NCBI GenBank assembly: GCA_030432795.1
Contig: JAUILW010000071.1
Location: 1 to 11,071 of the forward strand
Direction: 5' to 3'
Source of the DNA: Gammaproteobacteria bacterium
Lineage (GTDB): Bacteria; Pseudomonadota; Gammaproteobacteria; Pseudomonadales; Azotimanducaceae
Length of the DNA: 11,071 nucleotides
Shown in pieces: positions 1-9,200 of the stretch. Below the pieces are notes generated by a model, which saw nothing but the letters and a program-made list of their open reading frames with translations, was not told the DNA's origin and did no database searches. Both the position numbers and the translations under genes were made by a program. Each line of letters opens with the position of its first letter. Within the stretch, counting starts at the first letter, position 1.

Positions 1-13
1 GCAACCAACCGGT

Positions 14-19
14 TACACT
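14..19 (+). promoter_or_regulatory. -10-like hexamer just upstream of the GNAT gene
   Basis: TACACT matches TATAAT at 4 of 6 positions and ends 7 bases before the ATG at 27. The 26 visible upstream bases hold no Shine-Dalgarno. A -35 box would lie before the start of the window, so it cannot be judged. If real, transcription would begin at or next to the ATG and give a leaderless message. The same arrangement recurs at asnS and lipA, which is the main reason to list it. Confidence 0.3.
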
Positions 20-26
20 GACGGCC

Positions 27-1187
27 ATGTCCAGGGAACGCAAACTGAGAATCCTCGAGAGTATCCACGACGTAGACGCCGCGCTGTGGGACCGCTGCGC
101 CACCTCCGACGGCACCTTCAACCCATTTCTCTCCCACGCGTTCCTTGCCGCGCTCGAAGACAGTGGCAGCGCGGTTTCAGAAACCGGCTGGCAACCCTTT
201 CACGTAGCGTTGGAACACGGCGGTGAGTTGCAGGGTGTGGCGCCCTTGTATGCCAAAGGACACTCGCAGGGGGAGTACGTATTCGATCACGCCTGGGCCG
301 ACGCCCTGCACCGCGCCGGCGGGCGTTACTATCCCAAGCTACAGGGCAGCGTGCCATTCACGCCGGCCACCGGCCGTCGCGTGCTACCGGTGCGCGACGA
401 TCCGGACATCGAACGGGATCTCTTCGGTGCCTGCGCGCAGGCGGCAGAGCAGTTTGATGTGTCGTCGCTGCATATGACGTTCATGACGCAGCGCCAGTGG
501 CAGCTCGCCGGGGAACTCGGCTACCTGCGGCGCATGGATCAGCAATACCACTGGCGCAACGCCGGATACGGTGCGTTCGACGAATTCCTCAGCGAGCTGT
601 CTTCGAAGAAGCGTAAGAACCTGCGGCGCGAACGACGCGAGGCGCTGATCGCGGGCATCGAGGTGGAGTGGGTGACGGGGAGCGATCTCACCGAAGCGCA
701 CTGGGACGCCTTTTACCGCTTCTACATGGACACCGGCTCGCGCAAGTGGGGAAGCCCCTACCTCACACGGGAATTCTTCAGCCGCATCAACGACACCCTC
801 GCCGAGCACACGTTGCTGATTCTTGCAAAACGGGGTGGGCGTTACGTGGCGGGCGCGTTGAACTTCATCGGCAGCGACACCCTGTACGGCCGCAACTGGG
901 GCTGTACGGAATACCACCCGTTTCTGCATTTTGAAATCTGCTACTACCAGGCCATCGATTTCGCCATCGCCCGCGGCCTCGACCGCGTGGAGGCCGGTGC
1001 CCAGGGCCAGCACAAAGTGGCGCGCGGCTACTTGCCACAGGCCACCTACAGCGCCCACTTCATCAAGGATGCGGGCTTCCGACGCGCTGTGGAACGGTAC
1101 CTGGACGAGGAACGCGGCTACGTGCAGCAGGAAATCGACTACGTGGGTACGCACTCACCGTTTCGCAAGCAGACCGAAGCGGACTGA
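27..1187 (+). CDS. DUF482 / FemAB-like GNAT-fold acyltransferase, substrate unknown
   Basis: This 386-residue protein has the recognisable pattern of the DUF482 (COG3146, FemAB-like) family, often labelled 'GNAT family N-acetyltransferase' or 'peptidoglycan biosynthesis protein'. Visible hallmarks are FNPFLSHAFL near residue 31, a Lys/Arg-rich stretch at about 194-205, YGRNWGC at about 287-293, HPFLHFEICYYQ at 297-308, and the conserved AGAQGQHKVARG at about 323-334. By family analogy it is a two-lobed acyl- or aminoacyl-transferase; the substrate is not known and cannot be read from the sequence. No signal peptide or membrane segment is evident, so it is probably cytoplasmic. The ATG at 27 gives a sensible N-terminus, but the frame stays open to the window edge. 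There is no Shine-Dalgarno, and a -10-like TACACT lies 7 bases upstream. asnS follows after 53 bases on the same strand. Confidence 0.85.
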   Translation: MSRERKLRILESIHDVDAALWDRCATSDGTFNPFLSHAFLAALEDSGSAVSETGWQPFHVALEHGGELQGVAPLYAKGHSQGEYVFDHAWADALHRAGGRYYPKLQGSVPFTPATGRRVLPVRDDPDIERDLFGACAQAAEQFDVSSLHMTFMTQRQWQLAGELGYLRRMDQQYHWRNAGYGAFDEFLSELSSKKRKNLRRERREALIAGIEVEWVTGSDLTEAHWDAFYRFYMDTGSRKWGSPYLTREFFSRINDTLAEHTLLILAKRGGRYVAGALNFIGSDTLYGRNWGCTEYHPFLHFEICYYQAIDFAIARGLDRVEAGAQGQHKVARGYLPQATYSAHFIKDAGFRRAVERYLDEERGYVQQEIDYVGTHSPFRKQTEAD

Positions 1188-1227
1188 ATGCCCAGACGCC
1201 AACGCCGTGCTCCGGCGCGGTTTCGGC

Positions 1228-1233
1228 TATCAT
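1228..1233 (+). promoter_or_regulatory. -10-like hexamer upstream of asnS
   Basis: TATCAT matches TATAAT at 5 of 6 positions and ends 7 bases before the asnS ATG at 1241. No convincing -35 element is visible 16-18 bases upstream, where the DNA is GC-rich. The 53-base gap contains no Shine-Dalgarno. It could drive a leaderless asnS-exporter transcript separately from the GNAT gene. Confidence 0.4.
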
Positions 1234-1240
1234 CCGCGCC

Positions 1241-2614
1241 ATGAAATACTCCATCAAAGCCTTAGCGAACGCTCCGCTCGACGCGGCCGTCACCATTGAG
1301 GGCTGGGTGCGCAGTAAGCGCACATCCAAGGGCGGTTTTTCCTTCATTCACGTGCACGATGGCTCCTGCTTCGACACCATCCAGGCGGTTGCCGACGGCA
1401 GCCTCGGCAACTACGAATCGGAGGTTGCGGAGCTCGGCACCGGTTGCTCCGTGCGCATCACCGGCAAGCTGGTGGCGTCGCAGGGTAAGGGCCAAACCCG
1501 GGAGATACAGGCGGAGGCGGTTGAGGTGCTCGGCTGGGTGGACGACCCAGAGGCCTACCCCATCGCCAAAAAACGCCACACGTTCGAGTACCTTCGCACC
1601 GTAGCCCACCTGCGCCCGCGCACCAACACTTTCGGCGCCGTGGCGCGCCTGCGCCACAGCATCAGTCAGGCCGTGCACGAGTACTTCGACCAGAACGGTT
1701 TCTTCTGGGTGCACACGCCCATCATCACGGCCAACGATTGCGAAGGCGCCGGTGAGCTCTTCCGCGTCTCGACACTGGATCAGATTCAGCGCGGTCAGAC
1801 GGACTACAGCGGTGACTTCTTCGGCACGGAAACCCACCTCACTGTGTCCGGGCAGCTCAACGTGGAAACCTACTGCAGCGCGCTCAGCAAGGTGTACACC
1901 TTCGGGCCGACGTTTCGCGCCGAGAACTCCAACACCAGCCGCCACCTGGCGGAATTCTGGATGATCGAACCGGAGGTGGCGTTCGCCGACCTCGAAGCCA
2001 ACGCGCAGCTCGCCGAAGGCCTGCTCAAGTACGTGATCGGTCGGGTACTCGAGCGCAACGCGGATGACATGGACTTCTTCAACGAGCGTATCGACCAGGA
2101 CTGCCTCAACCGCCTGCACGCCGTGCAGGGCGCGGTGTTCGAGCGCATGGAGTACAGCGACGCCATTCGCATCCTCGAGCAGTCGGGCCAGAGTTTCGAG
2201 TACCCCGTGCGTTGGGGCGCCGACCTGCAGTCCGAGCACGAGCGGTTTCTCACAGAGCAGTACGTGAAAGGGCCCGTGGTGGTCATCAACTACCCGAAGG
2301 ACATCAAAGCTTTCTACATGCGGCGCAACGACGACGGCAAAACGGTTGCCGCCATGGACGTGCTGGTGCCGAGTGTCGGTGAGATCATCGGCGGCAGCCA
2401 GCGGGAAGAACGGCTGGAGGTGCTGGATCCGATACTGGCCGAGCACGGTTTGAGCGAGGAGCTCTGGTGGTACCGTGACCTGCGCCGCTACGGCACCGTA
2501 CCGCACGCCGGCTTCGGCCTCGGCCTTGAACGCCTGGTGCTCTACCTCACCGGCATGGACAACATCCGCGACGTCATTCCGTTCCCGCGAGTGCCGAACA
2601 ACGCGTCGTTTTAG
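1241..2614 (+). CDS. asnS: Asparaginyl-tRNA synthetase (AsnRS)
   Basis: A cytoplasmic class IIb aminoacyl-tRNA synthetase that joins asparagine to tRNA-Asn using ATP. Its 457 residues are close to the 466 of E. coli AsnRS. Residues 1 to about 110 form the OB-fold anticodon-binding domain (VTIEGWVRSKRTSKGGFSF, then DGSCFDTIQAV). The catalytic domain follows. The region around motif 1 has FFWVHTPIITANDCEGAGE. Motif 2 is FRAE at 225-228, continuing through NTSRHLAEF to residue 239. Motif 3 is GFGLGLER at 424-431, whose Arg contacts ATP. The C-terminus, DVIPFPR...NASF, is almost that of E. coli. Having its own AsnRS suggests tRNA-Asn is charged directly rather than by transamidation. The ATG at 1241 matches the family start; no Shine-Dalgarno precedes it. 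The next gene starts at the base after the TAG stop, so co-transcription with the exporter is likely. Frame and motifs are intact. Confidence 0.98.
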   Translation: MKYSIKALANAPLDAAVTIEGWVRSKRTSKGGFSFIHVHDGSCFDTIQAVADGSLGNYESEVAELGTGCSVRITGKLVASQGKGQTREIQAEAVEVLGWVDDPEAYPIAKKRHTFEYLRTVAHLRPRTNTFGAVARLRHSISQAVHEYFDQNGFFWVHTPIITANDCEGAGELFRVSTLDQIQRGQTDYSGDFFGTETHLTVSGQLNVETYCSALSKVYTFGPTFRAENSNTSRHLAEFWMIEPEVAFADLEANAQLAEGLLKYVIGRVLERNADDMDFFNERIDQDCLNRLHAVQGAVFERMEYSDAIRILEQSGQSFEYPVRWGADLQSEHERFLTEQYVKGPVVVINYPKDIKAFYMRRNDDGKTVAAMDVLVPSVGEIIGGSQREERLEVLDPILAEHGLSEELWWYRDLRRYGTVPHAGFGLGLERLVLYLTGMDNIRDVIPFPRVPNNASF

Positions 2615-4378
2615 GTGTTGCGCTCTCTCTACCGGATCTGGCCGTTCCTCACGCCGTACCGATGGCGGCTGGGTTCCGGAGTGGCGGCGTTCGGCCTCGC
2701 GCGCCTGTTCGAAGCGCTCATACCGTTTTACCTCGCCATCGGCATCGACATGCTGGCGGAAGAAGGCGCGGCGGACCTGCGCCGCCCGGCGCTGGCAATC
2801 CTGCTGGCGGTGATCGCCCGCTATGTGGTGGTCACCTATGCACGCTACGCGGTGCGCAGCACCGGCCTGCACGTGGCTAGCGATCTGCGGCGGCAGCTCT
2901 ACGCCGCGCTGCAGTCCCAGGGCCTGAAGTTCTACAACCGCCACACCGTGGGCGACATGATGACCCGCGCTGTGGCGGACATCGCGCTCATCCAGCGCCT
3001 GATCAGCATGGGCACCATCCTGCTGGTGATTCTCGTCTACGCCACAGTGGTGGGTTTCGGCTTCATGCTCTACCTGTCGCCGGAGCTCACCCTACTGCTC
3101 ATACCGCCGCTGCCGTTCGTGTTCCTCTACGCCAAACACTCCGCGCGCAACATGGGCATCGCTTCGCAGGCGGTGCAGGAGCGCCTGTCGGACCTCGGCT
3201 CCCATGTGCAGGAAAACCTCTCCGGCATACGCACCATCCAGGCCATGGCGCAGGAAGCCCACGAGATGGCGCGCTTCGGCCGCACCAACCAGTCCTACGC
3301 GGACGCGTTCTACGAGCAGGCCAAGGTCAACTCGCTGATGACCGCCTGGATGCCGAGCCTGGCGGCCGTGTGCACCCTCACCATCCTCGGCTACGGCGGT
3401 CATCTCGTCATGACCGGCAGTATGACGGTGGGCGAGTTCACCGCCTTTTTCGTGTACGTGAACATGATCGTGCAGCCCTTTCGCGTGGCAGGCTTCATCA
3501 TCAACCTGTTCCAGCGCGCGGGTGTGGCCAGCGACCGCCTGCACGAGGTGATCGATCTGCAACCGGAGGTCACCGATGCACCCGGCGGTAACACGCCAGC
3601 GCACATCACCGGCGCTATCTCACTGCGCGACCTGCGCTATCAGTACGAACCGGAACGGCCGCCGGTGCTCAACGGCATCGACCTGGAGATCGGTGCGGGC
3701 GAGACCATTGCCGTGATGGGCAAAGTCGGCTCCGGCAAGACCACACTGCTGCGCTGCCTGGTGCGTCTTGCCGATCCACCCGAGGCAAGCGTGTGCATCG
3801 ACGGCCACGACGTGCACCGATACCCACTGGCACAGCTCCGCGCCGAGGTCGCCCTGGTACCCCAGGACCCGTTTCTGTTCGGTGATACGCTGCGCGCCAA
3901 CCTTACCTACGACGACCCGTCGAGGGACGACGACGCCATCTGGCATGCCGCGCAAGCCGCTGACCTCAGACGCACCATCGAAGGGTTTGCCGAAGGGCTC
4001 GACACCGTCGTGGGCGAGCGCGGCGTAACGCTCTCCGGCGGCCAGAAGCAACGTGCCACACTGGCGCGCGGCCTGGTGCGCAACGCGCCGGTGCTGGTGC
4101 TCGACGACTGTTTTTCGAGTGTGGACACGGAAACCGAGGAACACATCCTTGCCGAGTTGAAGCGGTTGAGACAGGGGCAAACCACCATCGTCGTCTCCCA
4201 CCGCGTATCCACCGCCCGCCATGCGGATCGAATCGTCGTGCTGGATGCCGGTCGCATCATCGAGTCCGGCACCCATGATGCGCTACTCGCCCGCGGTGGC
4301 TGGTACTCCGAACTCGAACGCGTACAGCGGGAAGGCGCGGATGAAGGCGACTTCGAGGGTCTGGGGAGCACACCGTGA
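2615..4378 (+). CDS. ABC exporter half-transporter, MdlA-like subunit with degenerate catalytic residue
   Basis: A 587-residue inner-membrane exporter half: a six-helix membrane domain (hydrophobic stretches near 18-42, 58-79, 131-155, 157-173, 244-266, 272-300) followed by a nucleotide-binding domain. Visible motifs are Walker A GKVGSGKT at 369-376, Q-loop Gln417, signature LSGGQ at 473-477, Walker B VLVLDD ending at 498, D-loop SSVD, and switch His529. The catalytic Glu after the Walker B Asp is replaced by Asp498, as in MdlA of E. coli and the degenerate subunit of heterodimeric exporters such as TM287/288. It should therefore pair with the next gene, which keeps the Glu. Translation starts at GTG 2615, immediately after the asnS stop and with no Shine-Dalgarno, suggesting re-initiation by ribosomes leaving asnS. 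A TTG at codon 2 is another possible start. The transported substrate is unknown; multidrug or lipid-like compounds are usual for the family. Confidence 0.92.
   Translation: MLRSLYRIWPFLTPYRWRLGSGVAAFGLARLFEALIPFYLAIGIDMLAEEGAADLRRPALAILLAVIARYVVVTYARYAVRSTGLHVASDLRRQLYAALQSQGLKFYNRHTVGDMMTRAVADIALIQRLISMGTILLVILVYATVVGFGFMLYLSPELTLLLIPPLPFVFLYAKHSARNMGIASQAVQERLSDLGSHVQENLSGIRTIQAMAQEAHEMARFGRTNQSYADAFYEQAKVNSLMTAWMPSLAAVCTLTILGYGGHLVMTGSMTVGEFTAFFVYVNMIVQPFRVAGFIINLFQRAGVASDRLHEVIDLQPEVTDAPGGNTPAHITGAISLRDLRYQYEPERPPVLNGIDLEIGAGETIAVMGKVGSGKTTLLRCLVRLADPPEASVCIDGHDVHRYPLAQLRAEVALVPQDPFLFGDTLRANLTYDDPSRDDDAIWHAAQAADLRRTIEGFAEGLDTVVGERGVTLSGGQKQRATLARGLVRNAPVLVLDDCFSSVDTETEEHILAELKRLRQGQTTIVVSHRVSTARHADRIVVLDAGRIIESGTHDALLARGGWYSELERVQREGADEGDFEGLGSTP
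4363..4368 (+). promoter_or_regulatory. Shine-Dalgarno of the second ABC gene
   Basis: GGGGAG lies 6 bases before GTG 4375, inside the end of the preceding ABC gene. It supports the GTG start and the 4-base GTGA overlap of stop and start codons, a common translational-coupling arrangement that would help balance the two subunits. Confidence 0.7.
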
Positions 4379-6225
4379 CAAAGCAACGGGACTACTCACT
4401 GTTCGAGGCTGAACTCACGGGTGCGGCGCTGAACCTGCAGCTGCTGCGCCGTTTGCTGCGATGGATGCGCCCCTACTCCGTGACTTTTCTCGTAAGCGCT
4501 GTGCTGGTGCTGGTGATGTCGAGCCTGCAGGTACTCATGCCCATCGTCATCTCACTGGTCGTCATCGACGGCCTGATTCAGGGCAACGATACCGAACGGC
4601 CGGATTTCGGCATGACCGATCTCACCCACTGGATTGCGGATGTGGGTGGTATGCATCCCCTGCTCGCCGCCTGCCTGATCTACGCGGCGTTGCAGCTTGG
4701 CTGGGCCAGCACCGGCCACTGGCACCGCATGACCCTGATCACCTCGGTGATCAAAGGGCTACGGGATTTGCGGCAGGATCTGTTCGACCACCTGGAAACA
4801 CGCCCGTCGTCGTTCTACGACCGCGTCGCCGTCGGCCGGGTAATGACCCGCGTAACCAACGATGTGGAAGCGCTCTACGAGCTGCTGCGCGGCGTCGGCA
4901 CGCTCATCGGCGAGTTCGTACCGTTTTTCGTGGCTCTGACGGTGATGCTCAGCATCGACGTACCGCTGACGCTCATCCTGCTGCTCGCGCTGCCGGTCAT
5001 GGGCGGGGTGACGGGGCTGTTCCGTCGCGCCACCTCCAAGCTGTTTCGGCTGGTGCGGCAGACACTGTCGTCGCTCAACCAGGACATGCAGGAAAATCTG
5101 GCCGGCATGACGGTGGTGCAACTCTCCGGCCGGGAAGCGAAGAACCTCGAGCGATACGACGCCATCAACGTCGAAAACCGAGCCCATGAGCTGCGCAGCG
5201 CGCGCGTCGAGACGCTGTACGGTGCGTTTACCGACTCCATGGCGCACATCGCCATCGGCGTGGTCATCTGGTACGGCGGCGGCCAGGCCGTGCAGGGCTA
5301 CATGACCCTCGGCGAGGTAGTGCTGTTCACGCAGTTCATCAACATGCTGTTTCATCCGGTAGTCGTGCTCGGCGAGCAGACCAATATCCTGTTCCGCGCC
5401 ATGGCCAGCGGCGAGCGAATCTTCCAGGCGCTGGACTGGGACGAAAAAATCCACGAGCCGGCCGAGCCGGTGACGTTGCCACCCAGGCTCGCCGGACGCC
5501 TGCAGTTCAAGGATCTGCACTTCGGCTACGATCCCGGCGTGCCGATCCTGCGGGGCGTGACGTTCACCATCGAGCCCGGTGAGAAGCTTGCCATCGTTGG
5601 CCCCACCGGTTCCGGCAAAAGCACACTGATCCGCCTGCTCAGCCGCTTCTACGACTTCGACGACGGGCTGATCTACCTCGACGGCTTCGACCTGAATCGT
5701 ATCCACACCCGCGACCTGCGCCGCCGCATCGGCGTGGTGCTGCAGGACTTCCACATCTTCTCCGGCACGATCTACGACAACATCGCGCTCGGAAACCCGG
5801 AGGTTACTCGAGACAAGGCCATCGACGCGGCAAAAAAAGTCAACGCCCACACCTTCATCTCAGCCCTGCCGAAGGGCTACGAGACACCGCTGTCAGAACG
5901 CGGCCAGAACCTCTCCCAGGGTCAACGGCAACTGCTGGCTTTCGCCCGGGTGCTCGCAGCTGATCCGGAGATCCTGATACTCGACGAGGCTACCGCCAGC
6001 ATCGACACGGAAACCGAGCTGCTCATTCAGGACGCCTTGCGCAAACTGACGGCGGGCAGAACCTCGATCCTCATCGCCCACCGGCTGCAGACCATCCAGG
6101 AGGCAGACCGGGTGCTGGTGCTGCAGGACGGCCACATCGAGGAGATTGGCACGCACGATGAGTTACTGGCGGCAGATGGGCTCTACGCCACGCTGCACCG
6201 GCTGCAGTTTCAGGAAACCGCCTGA
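4375..6225 (+). CDS. ABC exporter half-transporter, MdlB-like catalytic subunit
   Basis: A 616-residue exporter half and the partner of the preceding gene, which it overlaps by 4 bases (GTGA). About 35 mostly polar, then basic, residues precede the first membrane helix (about 37-66). Further hydrophobic segments lie near 93-112, 173-222 and 281-345. The nucleotide-binding domain has Walker A GPTGSGKST at 409-417, Q-loop Gln457, Walker B ILILDE with Asp537 and catalytic Glu538, D-loop ASID, and switch His569. Its signature is altered to LSQGQ (513-517) and continues as RQLLAFARVL, much like MdlB of E. coli. In the dimer this LSQGQ faces the Asp498 site of the partner and makes the degenerate site. 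The partner's intact LSGGQ faces Glu538 and makes the competent one. The loop between helices 1 and 2 looks longer than in the partner. The substrate is unknown. The stop is 7 bases from the convergent DUF2126 gene. Confidence 0.93.
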   Translation: MTKQRDYSLFEAELTGAALNLQLLRRLLRWMRPYSVTFLVSAVLVLVMSSLQVLMPIVISLVVIDGLIQGNDTERPDFGMTDLTHWIADVGGMHPLLAACLIYAALQLGWASTGHWHRMTLITSVIKGLRDLRQDLFDHLETRPSSFYDRVAVGRVMTRVTNDVEALYELLRGVGTLIGEFVPFFVALTVMLSIDVPLTLILLLALPVMGGVTGLFRRATSKLFRLVRQTLSSLNQDMQENLAGMTVVQLSGREAKNLERYDAINVENRAHELRSARVETLYGAFTDSMAHIAIGVVIWYGGGQAVQGYMTLGEVVLFTQFINMLFHPVVVLGEQTNILFRAMASGERIFQALDWDEKIHEPAEPVTLPPRLAGRLQFKDLHFGYDPGVPILRGVTFTIEPGEKLAIVGPTGSGKSTLIRLLSRFYDFDDGLIYLDGFDLNRIHTRDLRRRIGVVLQDFHIFSGTIYDNIALGNPEVTRDKAIDAAKKVNAHTFISALPKGYETPLSERGQNLSQGQRQLLAFARVLAADPEILILDEATASIDTETELLIQDALRKLTAGRTSILIAHRLQTIQEADRVLVLQDGHIEEIGTHDELLAADGLYATLHRLQFQETA

Positions 6226-6232
6226 GGGGATC

Positions 6233-9200
6233 TCAAGCGAGACCGCTGCGGCGCAGATCCAGCGTGCAGGAAAATTCCGGCCGCGCGGTGAGTTCGCGGG
6301 GTTGGTAGCGAAGTCCGGTTGTTCCGAATGGCTGAAAGCGGGCCAGACGCCGGCTCTCAGCCTCATAGGCGTTCACCGGTAACGTATCGAAGTTGCGCCC
6401 GCCCGGGTGGCTTGCGTGATAGGTACAGCCAGCCACTGCATGGCCGTTATGCAGATCGTACAGGTCGAACACCAGCGGCACGTTCACCGGAATGTTGGGA
6501 TGCAGGCTGGAAGACGGCTGCCAGGCACGAAAGCGGACGCCGCCGACGAACTCGCCGGGTCGTTCGGTGGGCGTGAGCGGCACCACGTGACGATTGCACA
6601 CCACCTGATAACGCCCAGGGTCGAACTGCGTCACCCGCACCTGCAGGCGCTCAACGGAAGAGTCCACGTAACGTACCGTGCCGCCGATGGCGCCCTCCTC
6701 ACCCATCACATGCCACGGCTCCAGCGCCTGACGCAATTCCAGGTGCATCCCATCGTGGTCGATGCCGCCAAAGCTCGGGAAACGGAACTCGAAATGCGGT
6801 TCAAACCATCGCTCGTCGAGCTGGTGCCGGGTGAGCCGTGACAGCGCGTCTCGTAAATTGCTGCGCACGAAGTGCGGCAGCATGAATTCATCGTGCAGGC
6901 GTGTACCCCAGCGCACCAGCGGCACGCTGTTCGGCGCTGCCCAGAACTCGGCGATCACCGCCATGAGTAGAAGCTGCTGCACCAGGCTCATCTGCGCATG
7001 CGGCGGCATCTCGAAGGCGCGAAACTCCACTAGACCCAGTCGGCCGGTGGGGGAGTCCGGAGAGAACAGCTTGTCGATGCAGATCTCTGCTCGGTGCGTG
7101 TTACCCGTCACATCAATGAGCAGATTTCGGAACAAACGGTCAGTCAGCCACGGCGGCACGGACTCCGCGCCGGGCCCCGGCACCTGCGCCATGGCCAGTT
7201 CCAACTCGTAAAGGCTGTCCATACGCGCCTCATCGATGCGCGGCGACTGGCTGGTGGGACCGATGAACAAGCCGGAGAACAGGTATGACAGCGACGGGTG
7301 CTGCTGCCAGAAAGCAATGATGCTCTTCAACAGATCGGGCCTGCGCAGAAACGGCGAGTTCCCTGGTGTCGCGCCACCAACAACCACATGATTGCCACCT
7401 CCGGTACCGGTGTGGCGCCCATCCACCATGAATTTCTGCGTCTGCAGGCGCGCCAGGCGCGCCTCTTCGTACAGGCTCGATGTGGTGTGCACCAACTCCT
7501 GCCAGCCGTTGGCAGGATGCACGTTTACCTCTATCACGCCCGGGTCCGGCGTCACTTTGAGCACGTGCAGGCGCGGGTCCTGCGGTGGCGGATACCCTTC
7601 CACGACGAGCGCGACCTCCAGCTCAGCAGCGGTGTCCTGCACCGCAGCCAGAAGCTCCAGGTAGTCTTCCAGCGATGCTACCGGGGGGATGAAGGCGCGC
7701 AGGACTCCGTCAGCACACTGGAACGTCAGCGCCGTGCGAACTTCGCTGGAATTGTCATCCAGCGTCTGCTCGACAATCTCCTGCTGCGCCGGAACCTCGC
7801 CAGTAGCGAGAAATGGCTGCACATGGCGCGTGTCTGGTAGGGGTGCCCGCTCAACGGAAGGGTCCTGCGGCACCACGTGCGGATACTGAGTGTGTGAAAG
7901 GTAAGGTAGCGACTTCAGCGGCAGGCGAAAGCCCACGGACGCATCACCAGGCACAAGCCACAGGCGACCTCCGCGCGTCTTCCAGCGGGTGGTGCGCCAC
8001 CTCGGCCTCCCATCGCGACTCTGCCAGCGCTGCACCGGCAGCACAGCGCCTACCGGCCCCCCAATGCCCTGCGTGGCGAGCCGCGCCAGGCGCGCTCGCT
8101 TGAGTGGATCGTCGAGCTGATTGTCTTCCAGCGCCACGTCCAGCGGCAGCTTGTCCTCGGCGGCGATGATTTCCCAGGGATCTTCGTACACCGGCTGCAC
8201 CGCCTCACCTGCGAGTGACAAACGCGCAGCCACGCCTCGACCGAAGCGCTGCGGATCCACGGTTTTTGGTGCACACGACGCAGCGCCACCGAGCGGCACG
8301 CCATCTGCGCGCCAGTAGATCGAGTAAGCCCAGCGCGGCAGTTGCTCGCCGGGATAATGTTTACCCTGCCCCACATGCAGCATACCCCCCGGCGCGAAGC
8401 GGGTAAGCAACCTGCGCGCCAGATCTTCAGCACGGGCGCGTTTGTGCTCCCCGAGCGCTTCGGTGTTCCACTCTGCAGCATCCGGATCATCGATCCCCAC
8501 GAAAGTCGGCTCACCGCCGATGGTCAGGCGCACATCCTGCGCATCCAGATCAGCCTGCACGCGATCACCGAGCGCATTGACCTCGCGCCACTGTGCCTCG
8601 GTGTACGGTTTTGTCACCCGCGCCGTTTCCAGCACACGGCTGACCTGCATGTCGAAGGCGAACGCCACTTCCGCCCCTGCTTCCATGGTGCCCGTGATCG
8701 GAGCAGCTGAAGCGAACGACGGCGTGCACGCCAGTGGAATGTGACCTTCCCCTGCCAGGAGTCCTGAGGTTGCATCGAGCCCGACCCAGCCCGCACCGGG
8801 CAGGTACACCTCCGTCCAGGCGTGCAGGTCGGTGAAGTCGTGGTCGGTGCCGGACGGACCGTCCAGGGACACAACGTCGGGCTTCAGCTGAATCAGATAG
8901 CCGGAAACGAAACGCGCGGCGATGCCCAGATGCCGCATGATCTGCACCAGTAACCAGGCGCTGTCCCGACACGAACCCAGACGTCGCTCGAGCGTTTCCT
9001 CCGGGTCCTGCACACCCGGCTCCATGCGAATGACGTACTCCACGTGTTCCGCAACCTGGCGGTTGAGCTCTACGAGAAACTCCACCAGCGGACACTGGCG
9101 ACGATCGATACCCGCCAACCAGGATCGCAACAGCGGACCGTCGTGCGCCGGCTTGAGGTAGGCGGCAAGATCGGTGCGCAAGGCGTCGTCATAGACGAAG

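Noticed and set aside
1..21. Possible tail of an upstream gene (frame ending in TGA at 19-21)
   Set aside because: Only six codons are visible; a chance stop is as likely, and it overlaps the proposed -10 box.
384..1154. A 256-codon minus-strand frame opposite the GNAT gene
   Set aside because: It overlaps a convincing DUF482 protein throughout and shows no motif of its own.
1262..2944. A 560-codon open frame on the minus strand opposite asnS and the start of the exporter
   Set aside because: It is the shadow of GC-rich codon use in asnS, whose product is unmistakable. The antisense translation is low in recognisable motifs, rich in Val, His and Arg, and matches no family I know.
4759..5850. 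A 363-codon minus-strand frame inside the second ABC gene
   Set aside because: The plus strand encodes a complete exporter with all ABC motifs; the antisense frame has no domain pattern and an Asp/Val/Gln-rich shadow composition.
6223..6235. Small inverted repeat TGAG-GGGAT-CTCA spanning both convergent stop codons
   Set aside because: Two facing TGA stops are complementary by definition; only one extra base pair is added and no T-run follows, so it is not evidence for a terminator.
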